Assembly (NCBI GenBank): GCA_000934455.1
Contig: KN890203.1
Coordinates: forward strand, 20,199-62,575
DNA length: 42,377 nucleotides
Direction: 5' to 3'
Origin: Apostichopus parvimensis
Taxonomy: Eukaryota > Echinodermata > Holothuroidea > Aspidochirotida > Stichopodidae
Part shown: piece by piece, positions 12,529-23,700 of the stretch
Layout of the letters: the number at the start of each line of letters is the position of its first letter
Numbering within the stretch: the stretch's first letter is position 1
Made by a program: the position numbers and the translations under genes
The notes under the pieces: generated by a model
What the model saw: the letters and a program-made list of their open reading frames with translations, nothing else
Databases searched by the model: none
Told to the model about the DNA's origin: nothing

Positions 12529-13871
12529 TTGAAGCACTGACAACAATCAATTAGTTGAATTTTATTAATACATTAAATGTAAACCAACATGAATTTACAA
12601 ACAAGGTGGACAGAAGTACAGAGAATGGATTTATTTTTTTAGATTTTGTTTAGCAAGTTTATAGCAAAATTAAAATACTTGGCTCATAAACACAATTTCA
12701 CAAAGATTATGCATTAAAGTATGCAAAGGGAAAGATTGTTCTTTGATACTTAGATGTAGAAATGTGCTTTAAGATAAAATCTGACACAAAAGTTGTTATG
12801 AGTGTGTAATGTAGATGTCACTTCATGTAATTCACAGATTATCAACTAACATCTTATAATGGAAAATCTGGAGGAAATTATTTTATCTGTCTTTAAGTTT
12901 ATCACATTTTGATGTTCAACTTTAATAACCACTTGAAATGTATCAGGTTTGATATATTCTACATGATCTTTCATTTGTGTTTATGAAAACAAACCAGTGA
13001 AGGTTTGCATAGGCCTACTGATCAGATATGTGTAGCAGTCACAATTTTGTAGATAAGTAAGATCATGGACGTTTAGGTCGAGAAGATTCGAGGGGAGCCA
13101 ATTATGAAATGAAAAGTGTTACATGATGAAATTGTTCCTCTATTTCACAATCCGGATAAATTTAATTTCAGGTCATATTTTCCTTATAGTACCGGAACAA
13201 GTGGTAGCCACCGAGGGGGCAATATATATGGAGGTATGACATGGACCTACTTTTTGCGGGCATTGTTGAAATATTTGCCCCTCAACAAATAAATAATCAA
13301 ATTGATGCACAGATTTCTAACACCTTTGGGCACCTTTGTTGATAATAAAGTGGACAATTGTAGCCAGCTGGATCAGAGCCTCTTCTTAACCCACTTCGAA
13401 CTGAACTGACCGATACTAGCTTAGATATACTGGTGGTATAATTTCATTTGCTGAGCAAAAGTGAACGAGGCAAAACTGGCTTTCATCATCTTGGGTATAT
13501 AAACGTTGCCTAGAGTGCTCTAGGAGGTAGTAACCTGAAAATAACATTGGTGCAACTGTTAAAGGGATCGCTGCCAACTGTATGGTGGACTTTATGAAAC
13601 AACTGCCCATTTATAACACAGTGTATGGCACCATATGTACCTCACACAGTAAACAATGAGAGGGTGACTTTAGGCCGAATTGTTTAGTCTAGTATATATG
13701 TTTTAGAACAAGGGGGAGGGGAGGGGGGGGAATTGAAGGGTGGTAATGTTTCTATAGTTGTTCGAGTTTTTCTAGATATTCTCTTTACAATAAGCTAAAA
13801 CTCTGGAATGCTCATTTTGAGGCTCAATTGATGATGACATTGTCTCCTCGGTGCAGGCATAAATGTTATTT

Positions 13872-14080
13872 GAGGTCGTAAAAGTCTTGTATTTTCCCAG
13901 AGATTTTCTGGTTGAGGAACAGACCTAACGGTCCCTGTGCTATAACTGTAGTCCAGCCACTTTCATTGAAGACCCAAAGATGTTTAAAGGGTCATTTCTC
14001 AAAACTTAAAAAGAAAGTAATGTAGAATACAACCTGGAGTGAATTCTAACGGTCTACAAAATTTAAAAATTAAATTTGGA
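13872..14080 (+). repeat. Dispersed repeat, copy A
   Basis: About 209 nt match the reverse complement of 29569-29777 along the full length with indels. Exact shared runs include GTAGTCCAGCCACTTT (16 nt), AGATGTTTAAAGG, ATACAACCTGGA and ACGGTCTACAA. No open frame spans it. It is an old interspersed repeat of unknown class, lying in semaphorin intron 1. Confidence 0.8.
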
Positions 14081-16133
14081 CCTGGATTTATCCTTTTGAA
14101 GGATGACTTTCCACACAAAAATCAACATAACATTAGCCTCCTATTTTATAAGAAATCTAAATGTCCAAACTTCAATACCTCTAAAATTTCACATGAAAAC
14201 AATGGCACTCAAAAGTAACTAACCCTGAATCCACCCGATTAATACGTTTGACGTTACGATTACCTTGCATCAGCTGTAACATTTCCAATCAACACCAATA
14301 CTAGATACAATGATGGGCTTGTGAGCAAGTCTTAGGGGAAATAATGTTTACAGATTCTCTCTCTTTAAAATCAAAACCAACCCTTAACAATCTTACTCTA
14401 ATGTCACCTGCAGGCTACCCAGACTGCTGTTCTGGTCACCCAGATACAGATGCAGATCCTTAGAAAATGAGAAATGTGATGGCATTTAGAGGGGTTTTTC
14501 TTTTGCTTATTTTGTTGTTGAGCATTGACAGGTGTTTGACTTGTAGACAAATCAGAGTAAGCACACCCCTTGGCAATCACGTCCCCTCTCAGATCTATAG
14601 GAAACTCGACACTGTAATATGGGCGCCTGTGTCATAGCGGAATCGAGTCGGCTCTCTTTTCTAAAACTTTTTTTTATCAATTGTTACAGCAATCTTATCC
14701 ATCTCAAGGAAAATAAAGCAACAGAGGAACCATGGATAAAAACTAACAAAAATAAGATTTTTCCTTCCAGTCTTAAGTAAGATATAATTAAAGTTGAAAT
14801 AAAGAGTCAAAGTAAAAGTAGGTCATGTGTCTTTCTTCAGAAAGCGGCAAGCTTCCTCAAATCTAAAGAGAAAGAGATATGGATCTTGTTTTAACAGGGC
14901 TACGAAAGAAAGGTCTTGGACTTCGGATTAACTTCAGAAATGTGAAAAATAATCAATCGCAAAATTTTGAGAGGATTGAGAAAAAAGATTTTAAGCAATA
15001 TTTTTCAGTGGGATTAAAGAAATTAAAAGGAGTTTGCTCTGTCCCGCCCACACAATACCTGAGGAACTGTATGTACACTTAAGTATTTATCCCACCCTAC
15101 AGTCTATACAAAGGGTCACGTCTCCATGGTGAAGGTTCAAACAGGGTATTATTGCTACTTGCAAATAGTTTTCAAGTAACCTGCATTGGTATCGAGAAGA
15201 CCTCATAGTGGAGGGAGGAGAGGGTTGGCAATGTGTGGTGATATCACTGGGACAGGGAGAGGGGAGCGAGACACTGTTTTCTTTGGGAGGTGGGGGGGGA
15301 GAGCGGGGGAATACATGCATATCAAGCCCAGGTTGTATTTTCCTCCTTGTATTCTGACTTTTGATGGTATGACTGATTTATATGTATACATGTTCAACTT
15401 TTCAACCACTCACCTTACAAAAACACTTAAATGTCATGCTCAGTTTTTAATTTAAGCTCAGTCATGCAGATCTATCATTATCTGTGAAGCAAAGAGACCA
15501 CCTTTCTGAAGATACATCATCAATATATTAATAAACAACTGCTCACAGACCAACCACATGACCACATATTACTGCTGACCTGTTGCCTTTAAAATGAGCT
15601 GTGAGAATCACCATCCTCCTCCCCTGTAAACCTCTCACCTGCAAGTTATAAAATGACTCATTTATATCTGCTAGAAGTTGCCAGAGAATTATATACAGTA
15701 CATATATATAATATATATGCTCAAGGAACCACATTGGTCAACCAAACAGTTGACTCAGTTTGGGGGAGTGCTAACAAGTAAATAAGGCACAATAAATTTT
15801 ACAGCACCTGTAAAAACATCAATCTTTGAGGTAATAGACAGAGTTATTGCCCAAATTTGGAAATTTTGGGGAAACTGGGAAAGTGACTAATGTAAAGGCC
15901 ATCCAAAATTACCCCTCCCTCTCTTACCAGAGCAGGAAGTTGCGGTGACAGTTTTAATGATGTGGTACATGTTACCCAAAGAGGTCTATCTTCTGTTTTC
16001 TAGTATCATTCGATATTGCTCTTTATGTTACAAGCAAGACATTAAATCTTTCTATGCTTTGCTTGTACCATAAACTATACGCCTCCCCCTATCCCACCCT
16101 TTTCCATTTCCAGCTTTTGGCTCAAAAAAACAC

Positions 16134-16160
16134 CTCCTCTCTCTCTCTTTCACTCTCTCT
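16134..16160. repeat. CT-rich microsatellite
   Basis: This is a (CT)n tract interrupted by TTTCA, inside semaphorin intron 1. Confidence 0.85.
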
Positions 16161-17429
16161 GATATGTCAGTAGTTATTCAACTTCATGACAACAAGCGTG
16201 TCTGATACCTCCTTGAACTATTCAACAATTGGTCAGCTGTAATTCGCCTAAAAATATACATTTAGTACATCTTCGTTGTTCCATTCAATCCACATCTGGA
16301 AAAGGTGTGATGGACAAATTTAAACTTCACAGTGAATAATTAAGTTGAAAATAGAAACAGGTCAACTTGTCAAATTGGTTAAGTGGGTAAAATTTTAAGA
16401 GCAAATTTGACTAGTTTAATCAAGTGGAAGGAAGGCAGGTAAAGTATAATTTTGGTTTCTAATCCAATGTGATGTGACACCTCACAACCATAATTCTGAG
16501 ACTTTGTAAAATAAACACAAACTGACTGGAAAAAAAAAGTAGATAAAAACAGCAGTAAAAGAACTAAAGTGGGGAAGATATTTTAGGGCATGAATTAACT
16601 TTACCTGAGGGTTTCTTATTTCCCCTTTTTTTTTTCTTTTACAGATCCCACCTAAAGCCCATCCAACCATGAACTTTTATGCCAGACAGATATGCTTCCA
16701 CTTGATCACCTCAACTGGTATTGTCAGTAAATAATCACTAAGTTTACAACTATTCCAGGTAGTTCAAGGTTAAAATTCGGCACTTTGAATGGAAAGAAAA
16801 ATCAGTTCTTTTTCCCCTCCTTTCCTGATCTCTTTCACAGAACATGCACAGAAACAAACATTCCTTCCAAGGAATGAAATTCCAGTAATGTAAATGAGTC
16901 ATGTTCACATAAAGATCACTTTATAATAAGTACAAATCAGTCAATAGGTAACTGCAAACTGTGTGTTGTGGAACATTAGATTTCTGAACAATGAACCAAA
17001 CAAGTTTTTTTGGCAATACTTTAGAAACACCAGTGCCTCTACTGCTATTTAGTACAGCACACTGAATGGATACCTGCTGGAAACTGCTTTGAACTACTGT
17101 ACAATATGTACATAGTTTGGCTGTGGTTATTGGGAATCATTTTAAGACCAAGATGCAAAACATGAATGGCAGGGAAGAAAATGCCTGCCTTCAAGTACAT
17201 CAAAAGGGACAAGGGTCAGGTGGCGATTTGCCTAATCACTTCTTTCAGTGAAAAGGGTCCTTTCCCCCATTCTTCTCCCATGGACCCATTCTCCCTCCCC
17301 ATAAAACCTTTCATTGGTGAGCTCAGTTCTTAATATTTATTCATAACCATGTCTCGTCTTAGTGACAGTGTCCCCCACCCTTCCCCCACCCTCCCCCCCA
17401 TTCTTAACAACTTAGTACTGTATTTAGCA

Positions 17430-17475
17430 CTCCAGGCGGAGTGTATAGCCTAGTGGTTAATGCCGGTGTGACAGG
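17430..17475 (+). mobile_element. tRNA-derived SINE head (fragment)
   Basis: GCGGAGTGTATAGCCTAGTGGTTAATGCC carries an excellent RNA polymerase III A-box (TAGCCTAGTGG), as in tRNA genes and tRNA-derived SINEs. No B-box (GGTTCRANNCC) follows before the palindromic array and the assembly gap, so this is only the 5' head. It could instead be a tRNA pseudogene fragment. The missing part may lie in the N gap. Confidence 0.55.
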
Positions 17476-17477
17476 AT

Positions 17478-17630
17478 TTTTTCCCCCCTGAAAATATTCC
17501 CCCCCGGGGGGAATATTTCCTAGGAAATTTTCCCCCCGGGTGAAGATTTCCTAGGAAATATTCCCCCCCGGGGGGGCATTATTCCTAGGAAATATTCCCC
17601 CCAACCTGGAAATATTCCCCCCCACCTTCA
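17478..17630. repeat. Nested palindromic tandem array (CCTAGG / CCCGGG cores)
   Basis: The array alternates two self-complementary modules: TTTCCTAGGAAA, with CCTAGG cores at 17519, 17550 and 17584, and runs of C followed by G (CCCCCCCGGGGGGG). They are joined by AATATT. The repeat interval is 31-34 bp. Because both modules are palindromes, several registers can fold into long hairpins, for example the block around 17505-17535. The array runs directly into the N gap, consistent with an assembly break at a hairpin-forming repeat. Confidence 0.85.
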
Positions 17631-17636
17631 TGTAAT

Positions 17637-17976
17637 NNNNNNNNNNNNNNNNNNNNNNNNNNNNNNNNNNNNNNNNNNNNNNNNNNNNNNNNNNNNNNNN
17701 NNNNNNNNNNNNNNNNNNNNNNNNNNNNNNNNNNNNNNNNNNNNNNNNNNNNNNNNNNNNNNNNNNNNNNNNNNNNNNNNNNNNNNNNNNNNNNNNNNNN
17801 NNNNNNNNNNNNNNNNNNNNNNNNNNNNNNNNNNNNNNNNNNNNNNNNNNNNNNNNNNNNNNNNNNNNNNNNNNNNNNNNNNNNNNNNNNNNNNNNNNNN
17901 NNNNNNNNNNNNNNNNNNNNNNNNNNNNNNNNNNNNNNNNNNNNNNNNNNNNNNNNNNNNNNNNNNNNNNNNNNNN
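17637..17976. other. Assembly gap (340 N)
   Basis: There are 340 unresolved bases. The true length is unknown if this is a scaffold gap. The left flank is the palindromic array. The right flank begins with an A-rich stretch and a TTTGGTTA-CATA-TAACCAAA hairpin at about 17991-18011. Frames that cross the Ns are meaningless. Confidence 0.99.
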
Positions 17977-19860
17977 ATAAAACAAAACATTTTTGGTTAC
18001 ATATAACCAAAGATTTATTAAAGTGATGCCCCGTAATTTTACCGTGTGTTACTCACAGGATTAACCACGGTCAGCTGACCTGAATGGACCAATAGGATTT
18101 AGGAATCTTTACTAAGTATGAATGAATACAAGTTATTTTTCTCTAGTGTCACAAGTTGAAATAGGATGAAAGTATTACGTTTCTCCATGGTATATGAGCA
18201 AGGTGGTACCTGAAACCAGTTACCACCGTGTTCTGTCATGTCAATGCAGGTTAATTGCCATTTGTGGGTCATTCACCTCTCCTCTGTCTCTCTCCTCATG
18301 TACTGAGTTATTTCTCTGGTTTTTTGTTTGGTATTCAGGGTGATGAAGGGAGATCAATCAACAGCATGATATCATGACAGCTCAGGAATGACACCAGCCA
18401 TTAATGTGTGGTGGGCTAGACCAGCCTACATCAACATTTATGACGTGCAGCTATGACATCATCATCTATACATCATCTAACTTTCAAGCCCCTTAACTAA
18501 ATAGTGGTGGTAGATTTCTTAAAATCTTTTTTCTTTTTGAAATTTCCAGGGCTTCTTTGAAAACCCACAATAGCCTACTTTCTCAAGCAGGTAAACCATT
18601 ACAGTAAATTACCACTAAACCAAAAGATGGTAGAAACAGCTTATCTACTCGGCAGGGATTTTACACTTGGTTTACATGAGATTAAGTGGTTGGCTGTTTA
18701 CCACCTGAAGTAGACCTCTCATGCAATTATGGGAATGAAGCAAAATAGCTGCCTCCTGGCAATTCAAGCCTGTGTCTTCTAATCCTTCTACCTAAATGAG
18801 ACAATACCACTTCTTATTAGAAAGTATATTTGGCCTAATTCTTTAAAAGCCACCCTTCATCAAGTGTTCATAAATCATCGTGTACCTCCACAATTTACCT
18901 GCATAGAGCCTTTAAGTGAGGTCCCATCTTCTAGTACATACATACCAAACAAGCTATTTGATGGTGACTGCAATATATACGTTCCCTGAACTCAAATAAA
19001 ACTTTTACTTCTTTTCTCCTGTGATGTATTAAATACACAGATACCCCACGATGAAGTGGTGGCATCCGTGATCAATGCTTATTTGTGCAAGCAGTATTAA
19101 GTCAGGATTGCCAGATGGATATAGTCCACTTGAAAGTCAGGGATGGACAAATTAAGAATGATGAGCTATTAAACGAAAACCACAAGTATAGGAGTTATAA
19201 TATATAGCCAACATAGCCAATTAAGTGAACACATTGTTTCCCCATATTGCTCATTTTTTAATCCTTTTAATTATGTTCATGTCTCTTGAAATAATAAGTT
19301 GTTTCCTAAGATGATTATAAACTGATACCCAGGGAGTTTCTAATAGCAGCTCCTTACTGCATCTTAAAGCAGTATATGGTATATTAATATATCGAGTCAA
19401 GTCCCCCCCCCCCCTTGCCTAGTTTGGGATAATTACAAACTTGTGCAACAACTCACTGACAAACTATTTCCATCTGCTTCCTTAATAATAACCAGGTTGA
19501 GATGGAGGAATTAACAGAGCTCTAATGGAAAGTGATAGAGAGTTTGCTACAAATAACTTCTGAATCTGGACGGCTTTAATCAATTTTGTCCGAGCTACGT
19601 AAATACCGATCATAGCATAGATGTGGACATCTACTACATGTTACAGTGTGGTACGCAAATACTTGCAAACCAAAGAACTAAACAAATAGTGTTAAAAAAA
19701 AAGGACGACACATGTGTGATGACTGTAATCTGTGTAATGTTTGAAACTATCACTACGTCGCTTTAACAGAAGCTTAAAACAACACTTGCCAAAACTCTTA
19801 ACAGTTGTCAAAACCAATACAAGATTACTTGTCAATTTTTTTCCTTTTCCCTTTTACCTC

Positions 19861-19878
19861 TTCTTCTTCTTCTTCTTC
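19861..19878. repeat. (TTC)6 microsatellite
   Basis: Six perfect TTC triplets within a longer pyrimidine stretch in semaphorin intron 1. Confidence 0.9.
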
Positions 19879-22800
19879 TATTTGTTGTACAAAGGTCCTA
19901 CAGTAGCGTTTTGTTCAATTAACTTAAAATCTGGTCAAAGCAACTCAATAAAACAAAAATGGCTACTTTTGAAAGGTTTTCATGTCTAGATTTAAATATC
20001 CTGATTCCAATGGAGATTGGCACTCTTGCTAGGGTGAGAAATAACTGTAACCATTTAGAACCTTTTTGAATTCAATACCAAACGAGCCGATAAAGAGGCC
20101 CGCTTTATCTGTGCTCAATGGCTGCCCTCTAGAGACACAATTTGATCATGTAGGAAAATAGAAGGATTAGAAGTTGAATCTATTATCGTTATGGAACTAA
20201 GTAGATTACCATTTCAAATGCAGTGACTTATCTACCATAAACGTGGGGTACTACCCAGGGTAAATTTCACAGCAACAGAGCTGGAATGAATCAAATCACT
20301 TAAGGATATATGTAGATTAAACAATTGCAGAGAAGCTGTAAAAGTTATTTTTAAAAGTCCTCTGAGCCGCTTTCTACGTTCTGTTGACAATGTTACCAAA
20401 TCTACTTTCTCTCAAAACAAGACATTAAACTGATCAGGGTAAGTCACCGACCTAGATTATTTTAGCATCAAGAATTTGCATCAAAGTTAATAAGTTTTAA
20501 AGAAGACCAAAACATCAGCCTGTTTACTTTTTTATCTACTGCTTTTAACACAGTACCAGAAGTGTCAGATCTAGTCTTCGAAAATCTCAACATCCTATAT
20601 TGATATATTAGTGGCAATAACCAGCATGTCACTTCAACGATATATATCTTAATTCCCACATCCAAACTTACTACAACAGAACTAACAACACTGACAGACA
20701 AAATTGTGAAATCAGATCTAAGATTTTCCTGGTTTCAAGTAAAGTGGACCATGCCACAAAATTGTGAGAGTAGTGAAGTCCCTGAAGACACAAATTACAG
20801 ACAAAGCAAGCAAAACAACTTCCTGTCCTTAATTTTGACCACAAACCATCTCAAAAGGGACTAACCACATAATGGTCACTATATCAAACAGTTACGATAG
20901 ACCACATGTTTATTGAAGAAACTTGTGACATCATCTAAACCTGACCATCTAGAGTTTAGTTTAATCTTAGACTTCTATTGAAGGCATAAAGGACTACTGC
21001 AAGAATGCATTCAGTTTCCTTTGTCTCTGTTCAACACATCTATGGCGGTGGCGAGCAAAGACTTTTTAAAGTGGGAGGGCACGTCAAAATGTGAGTAACA
21101 AGGGGCGGGGGGAGGGGGAGATGATACAGAATGCAAATAATACAAGAGCACAAAGCCATATATTGGTGTCTGGTCTACCCGGTGTCTGCCAGCAAATATA
21201 ATCTCTGGTGGGGATCAATGGGACGATATCCCCTGAAGCTTTGCAGTTTTCATCGTTCCAGGACAGATATTGATATCAGCTTCAAATTAATTTTGGAGGT
21301 AGACACAAGTAAATTATAGTCAGTAGAAGACAAAGAGTCGTATACATCTCCCTGCATCTTTTTTCTTTGGACATTGCAAATTTCATTTGGGGAAGGGGCA
21401 ACCAGGGGAGCACAGTATACTTTTAGGAACAATCTCTACCCACTAACCCCCCCCCCAACTCCTTGACAACACCACTTTCTCCTCCTTCCTACGTAATGGG
21501 AGTTGACAAAAAAGTGGATCAACCTGGGCACATTTCTATAACGAAAAAATTGTTAACTTTCGACTAGCTACAGGGAAAAAATTCATTTGTTTAAAGTCAA
21601 GACAGTAAGAATGGGGCGCATTAATTACGATAGGATTTCTGTGTCATCTAGATGCAATGTTGACGTCATTTGTATGGATTCTGCTTTACGGAACAAACTC
21701 TTGGTGTACAATCGCAATTTCAGCTCTTGGGTTTTCATTGAATCTTCAAAGTATTTAAAGTTGTATGTTATTAGCATGAAAGATGACGCTCTACAATAAG
21801 ATCTATGGTCTAATTTGTCTATAGACAGTAAAGATTACAATCAAACAAAGTTTGTTGTTTGACCAATGGGTATGACATCATCTTGACCACACAGACCATG
21901 TGCAGCTTAGAGAGAGCACTGGAGTGATTACACAGATCCCTGACATAATATCTAGAGTCAATGAATATTTATTGAAACAAAAACATGTCAGACCCAGGGC
22001 TGCAAGCAAGCAACATGACTGGTTGTATTACCAAACATTGCAACCTCTAATGTATATACTAGGCTACTACTTCTTTCGAGCTCACGCCCTCTGGTAGGAT
22101 CAACTAATCAAGCCATCCAATGTTGCTTTGTTCCTGTTTGCATGCTATGGAGTACACAGAGTATGGTGGAAATCTGTCTATTTCAAGATCGAGTCCTATA
22201 GGCCTGCGACTGGTGAGGGATTATGACAGGATGAAAATACACTATAATTTTGGCCATCAACATAGCCTCAAAATATGCTAGTAGTCAAATAAATGGTAAT
22301 TTGTACTCAAAACTGAAAACATTTAACTACAGTACTGCTTAAGCAATTTCTTACCACACTGGAAAATTTATTTATCATTTATGTACGTTAACATGGACAG
22401 CTTTAATGTTGGGAATATCTCTGAGGATAGGAACCACCTGAAAGATACTTTTTGAAACTTTCAGCAATTTTAGCAAAATTTCCAGCTGTACTGATGACCT
22501 TTCCCTCTGAAAAAATTGCACCTATTGTTGGTTATTTCACATGGTTTCTGTCAATTAAACAAGCATATGGGATTCAGTATCTTAATTTCTAATACTTTTA
22601 AGCCCTCCTTCAGCCCATCATACATCACACCTGCCCAACAGGCCCCATTTCCCACCACTGAATGGAACTTAATACATCATTGCTACAATAAACTGCCTTC
22701 CATGATATAGCAACATGAAGGCGAAATACAAATTGTTTACCAAGATAAAACAATAGAAAATCGCTCATGCCTGCAATCTGACAGTTTTTCATTTTTTAAT

Positions 22801-23390
22801 TACTTCCGTACATAAAGCTTGTTAATTACAGCACCATGTTAGAGCCAATACAACTTGATTTTGGAGTGTCCTTTGGCTGACGTCTTCAATTGCTTCGTCT
22901 CAAGGCCCTATCAATAACCAGAGAATCAACCAGGAGCTCTTATCAGAGGAGGTCATTGAGGTACTAAGGAAACCATATTATATGTTCTTTACTGTACTAC
23001 TTAGCACAACAAAAAACAAAGACATAGTAACAACAACAATTATAGAAAGACAGCCAAAAACTGACAAGGAGAGGGAGAGGGAGAGTATGGGAGGGAATGT
23101 AGGTGGTGCAGAGGTGAGATCTCATTTTTTTTTTGTTAGAAGAAAGAGATTAGACCAGGGAAAAGATCAGGACCTGATCATCCCTCTCCTCCTCCCCTCT
23201 CCCCTCCTCCCAACCTCAATGTCTGGTGTGCCAGGGCCTGATACTGCAAGAGATCACAGTCCTAGCTCTGGATCACAAACACTGGTGTTCCATATTGCAT
23301 TAAGGATCAAATGTGATCCCAAACACGAAACGCATCAAAACAGTATACATCGCCAAAAACAACTGAAACTAATGACAGCTTAATTCTCAC

Positions 23391-23646
23391 CTTCATAAGC
23401 AATGACTTTCGTTCTGACTTGATCGCATTCTTCATCGCTTCGGTCTGTGTGCATTCCCGCCATTACGGTATGAATGTGCAGAGCCGCACAAACCACTGTT
23501 AAATACAAAATATTTCTCCTTATGTGCCCCATCTTAAATTATCCCCCAGGGATACTCCTGTAGATGATCTTCAAATGTTGTTGAATGGACTCTGGTTTAC
23601 GACATCACTCCTTTCCGCTATCGCTAGAAGAAATAATTTCAGACGG
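23391..23646 (-). CDS. sema5: Semaphorin exon with 5'UTR and first coding segment (signal peptide)
   Basis: The coding part is 23391-23532 (47 codons plus one base); 23533-23646 is 5'UTR. The protein opens MGHIRRN, then a hydrophobic core (ILYLTVVCAAL, residues 8-18). VMA at 23-25 gives a plausible signal-peptidase site, so the product should enter the secretory pathway. After it comes C36, then VIAYE, which exon 2 completes as VIAYEDL, the short lead-in typical of class 5 semaphorins (VISY-type motif after a Cys). The donor is GAAG|GTGAGA. Upstream, TTGTTTCTTTACAG| at 23647 with a CTCAT branch-point candidate makes a strong acceptor. The transcript therefore probably starts in a non-coding exon at higher coordinates. 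The start is chosen because it is the first ATG in this exon and is followed by a signal peptide. Family membership rests mainly on the in-frame join to exon 2. The class 5 label is probable, not certain. Confidence 0.85.
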
Positions 23647-23700
23647 CTGTAAAGAAACAAGAGAAACAAATAAAGACCAATGAGCTAATATCAAATCCCG
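23647..23700 (-). promoter_or_regulatory. 3' splice site before the 5'UTR/start-codon exon
   Basis: On the minus strand a CTCAT branch-point candidate is followed by a pyrimidine-rich run and CTTTACAG. This is as good an acceptor as that of exon 2. It implies a spliced 5'UTR. The upstream exon was not identified with confidence; candidates are 27567-27656 and the CpG-richer stretch at 33655-33840. Confidence 0.65.

Larger units (their letters stand above)
10263..23390 (-). other. Semaphorin intron 1 (13,128 nt)
   Basis: The intron is bounded by AG|GTGAGA at 23390 and CACACAG| at 10263. I saw no further coding exon. Contents noted: the 5' part of one dispersed repeat pair (13872-14080), a SINE head, a palindromic array and an N gap (17430-17976), (CT)n at 16134-16160, (TTC)6 at 19861-19878, and several C/G runs. 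A GA-rich tract at 23068-23086 and a C-rich block at 23181-23215 (G-rich in the transcript) lie within 330 nt of the exon 1 donor. The remaining sequence is AT-rich and featureless. Confidence 0.8.

Noticed and set aside
14560-14680. CpG-bearing segment reading SRLDSAMTQAPI on the minus strand
   Set aside because: The frame ends quickly, no good splice donor follows, and no known domain matches.
17551-18010. Minus-strand frames of 120-144 codons across the gap
   Set aside because: They consist almost entirely of unknown residues from the 340 Ns.
21000-21470. Possible further copy of the 37443 MITE (CTATGGCGGTGGCG with G- and C-runs)
   Set aside because: Similarity is limited to G-rich and C-rich composition and a short end motif; not enough to assign.
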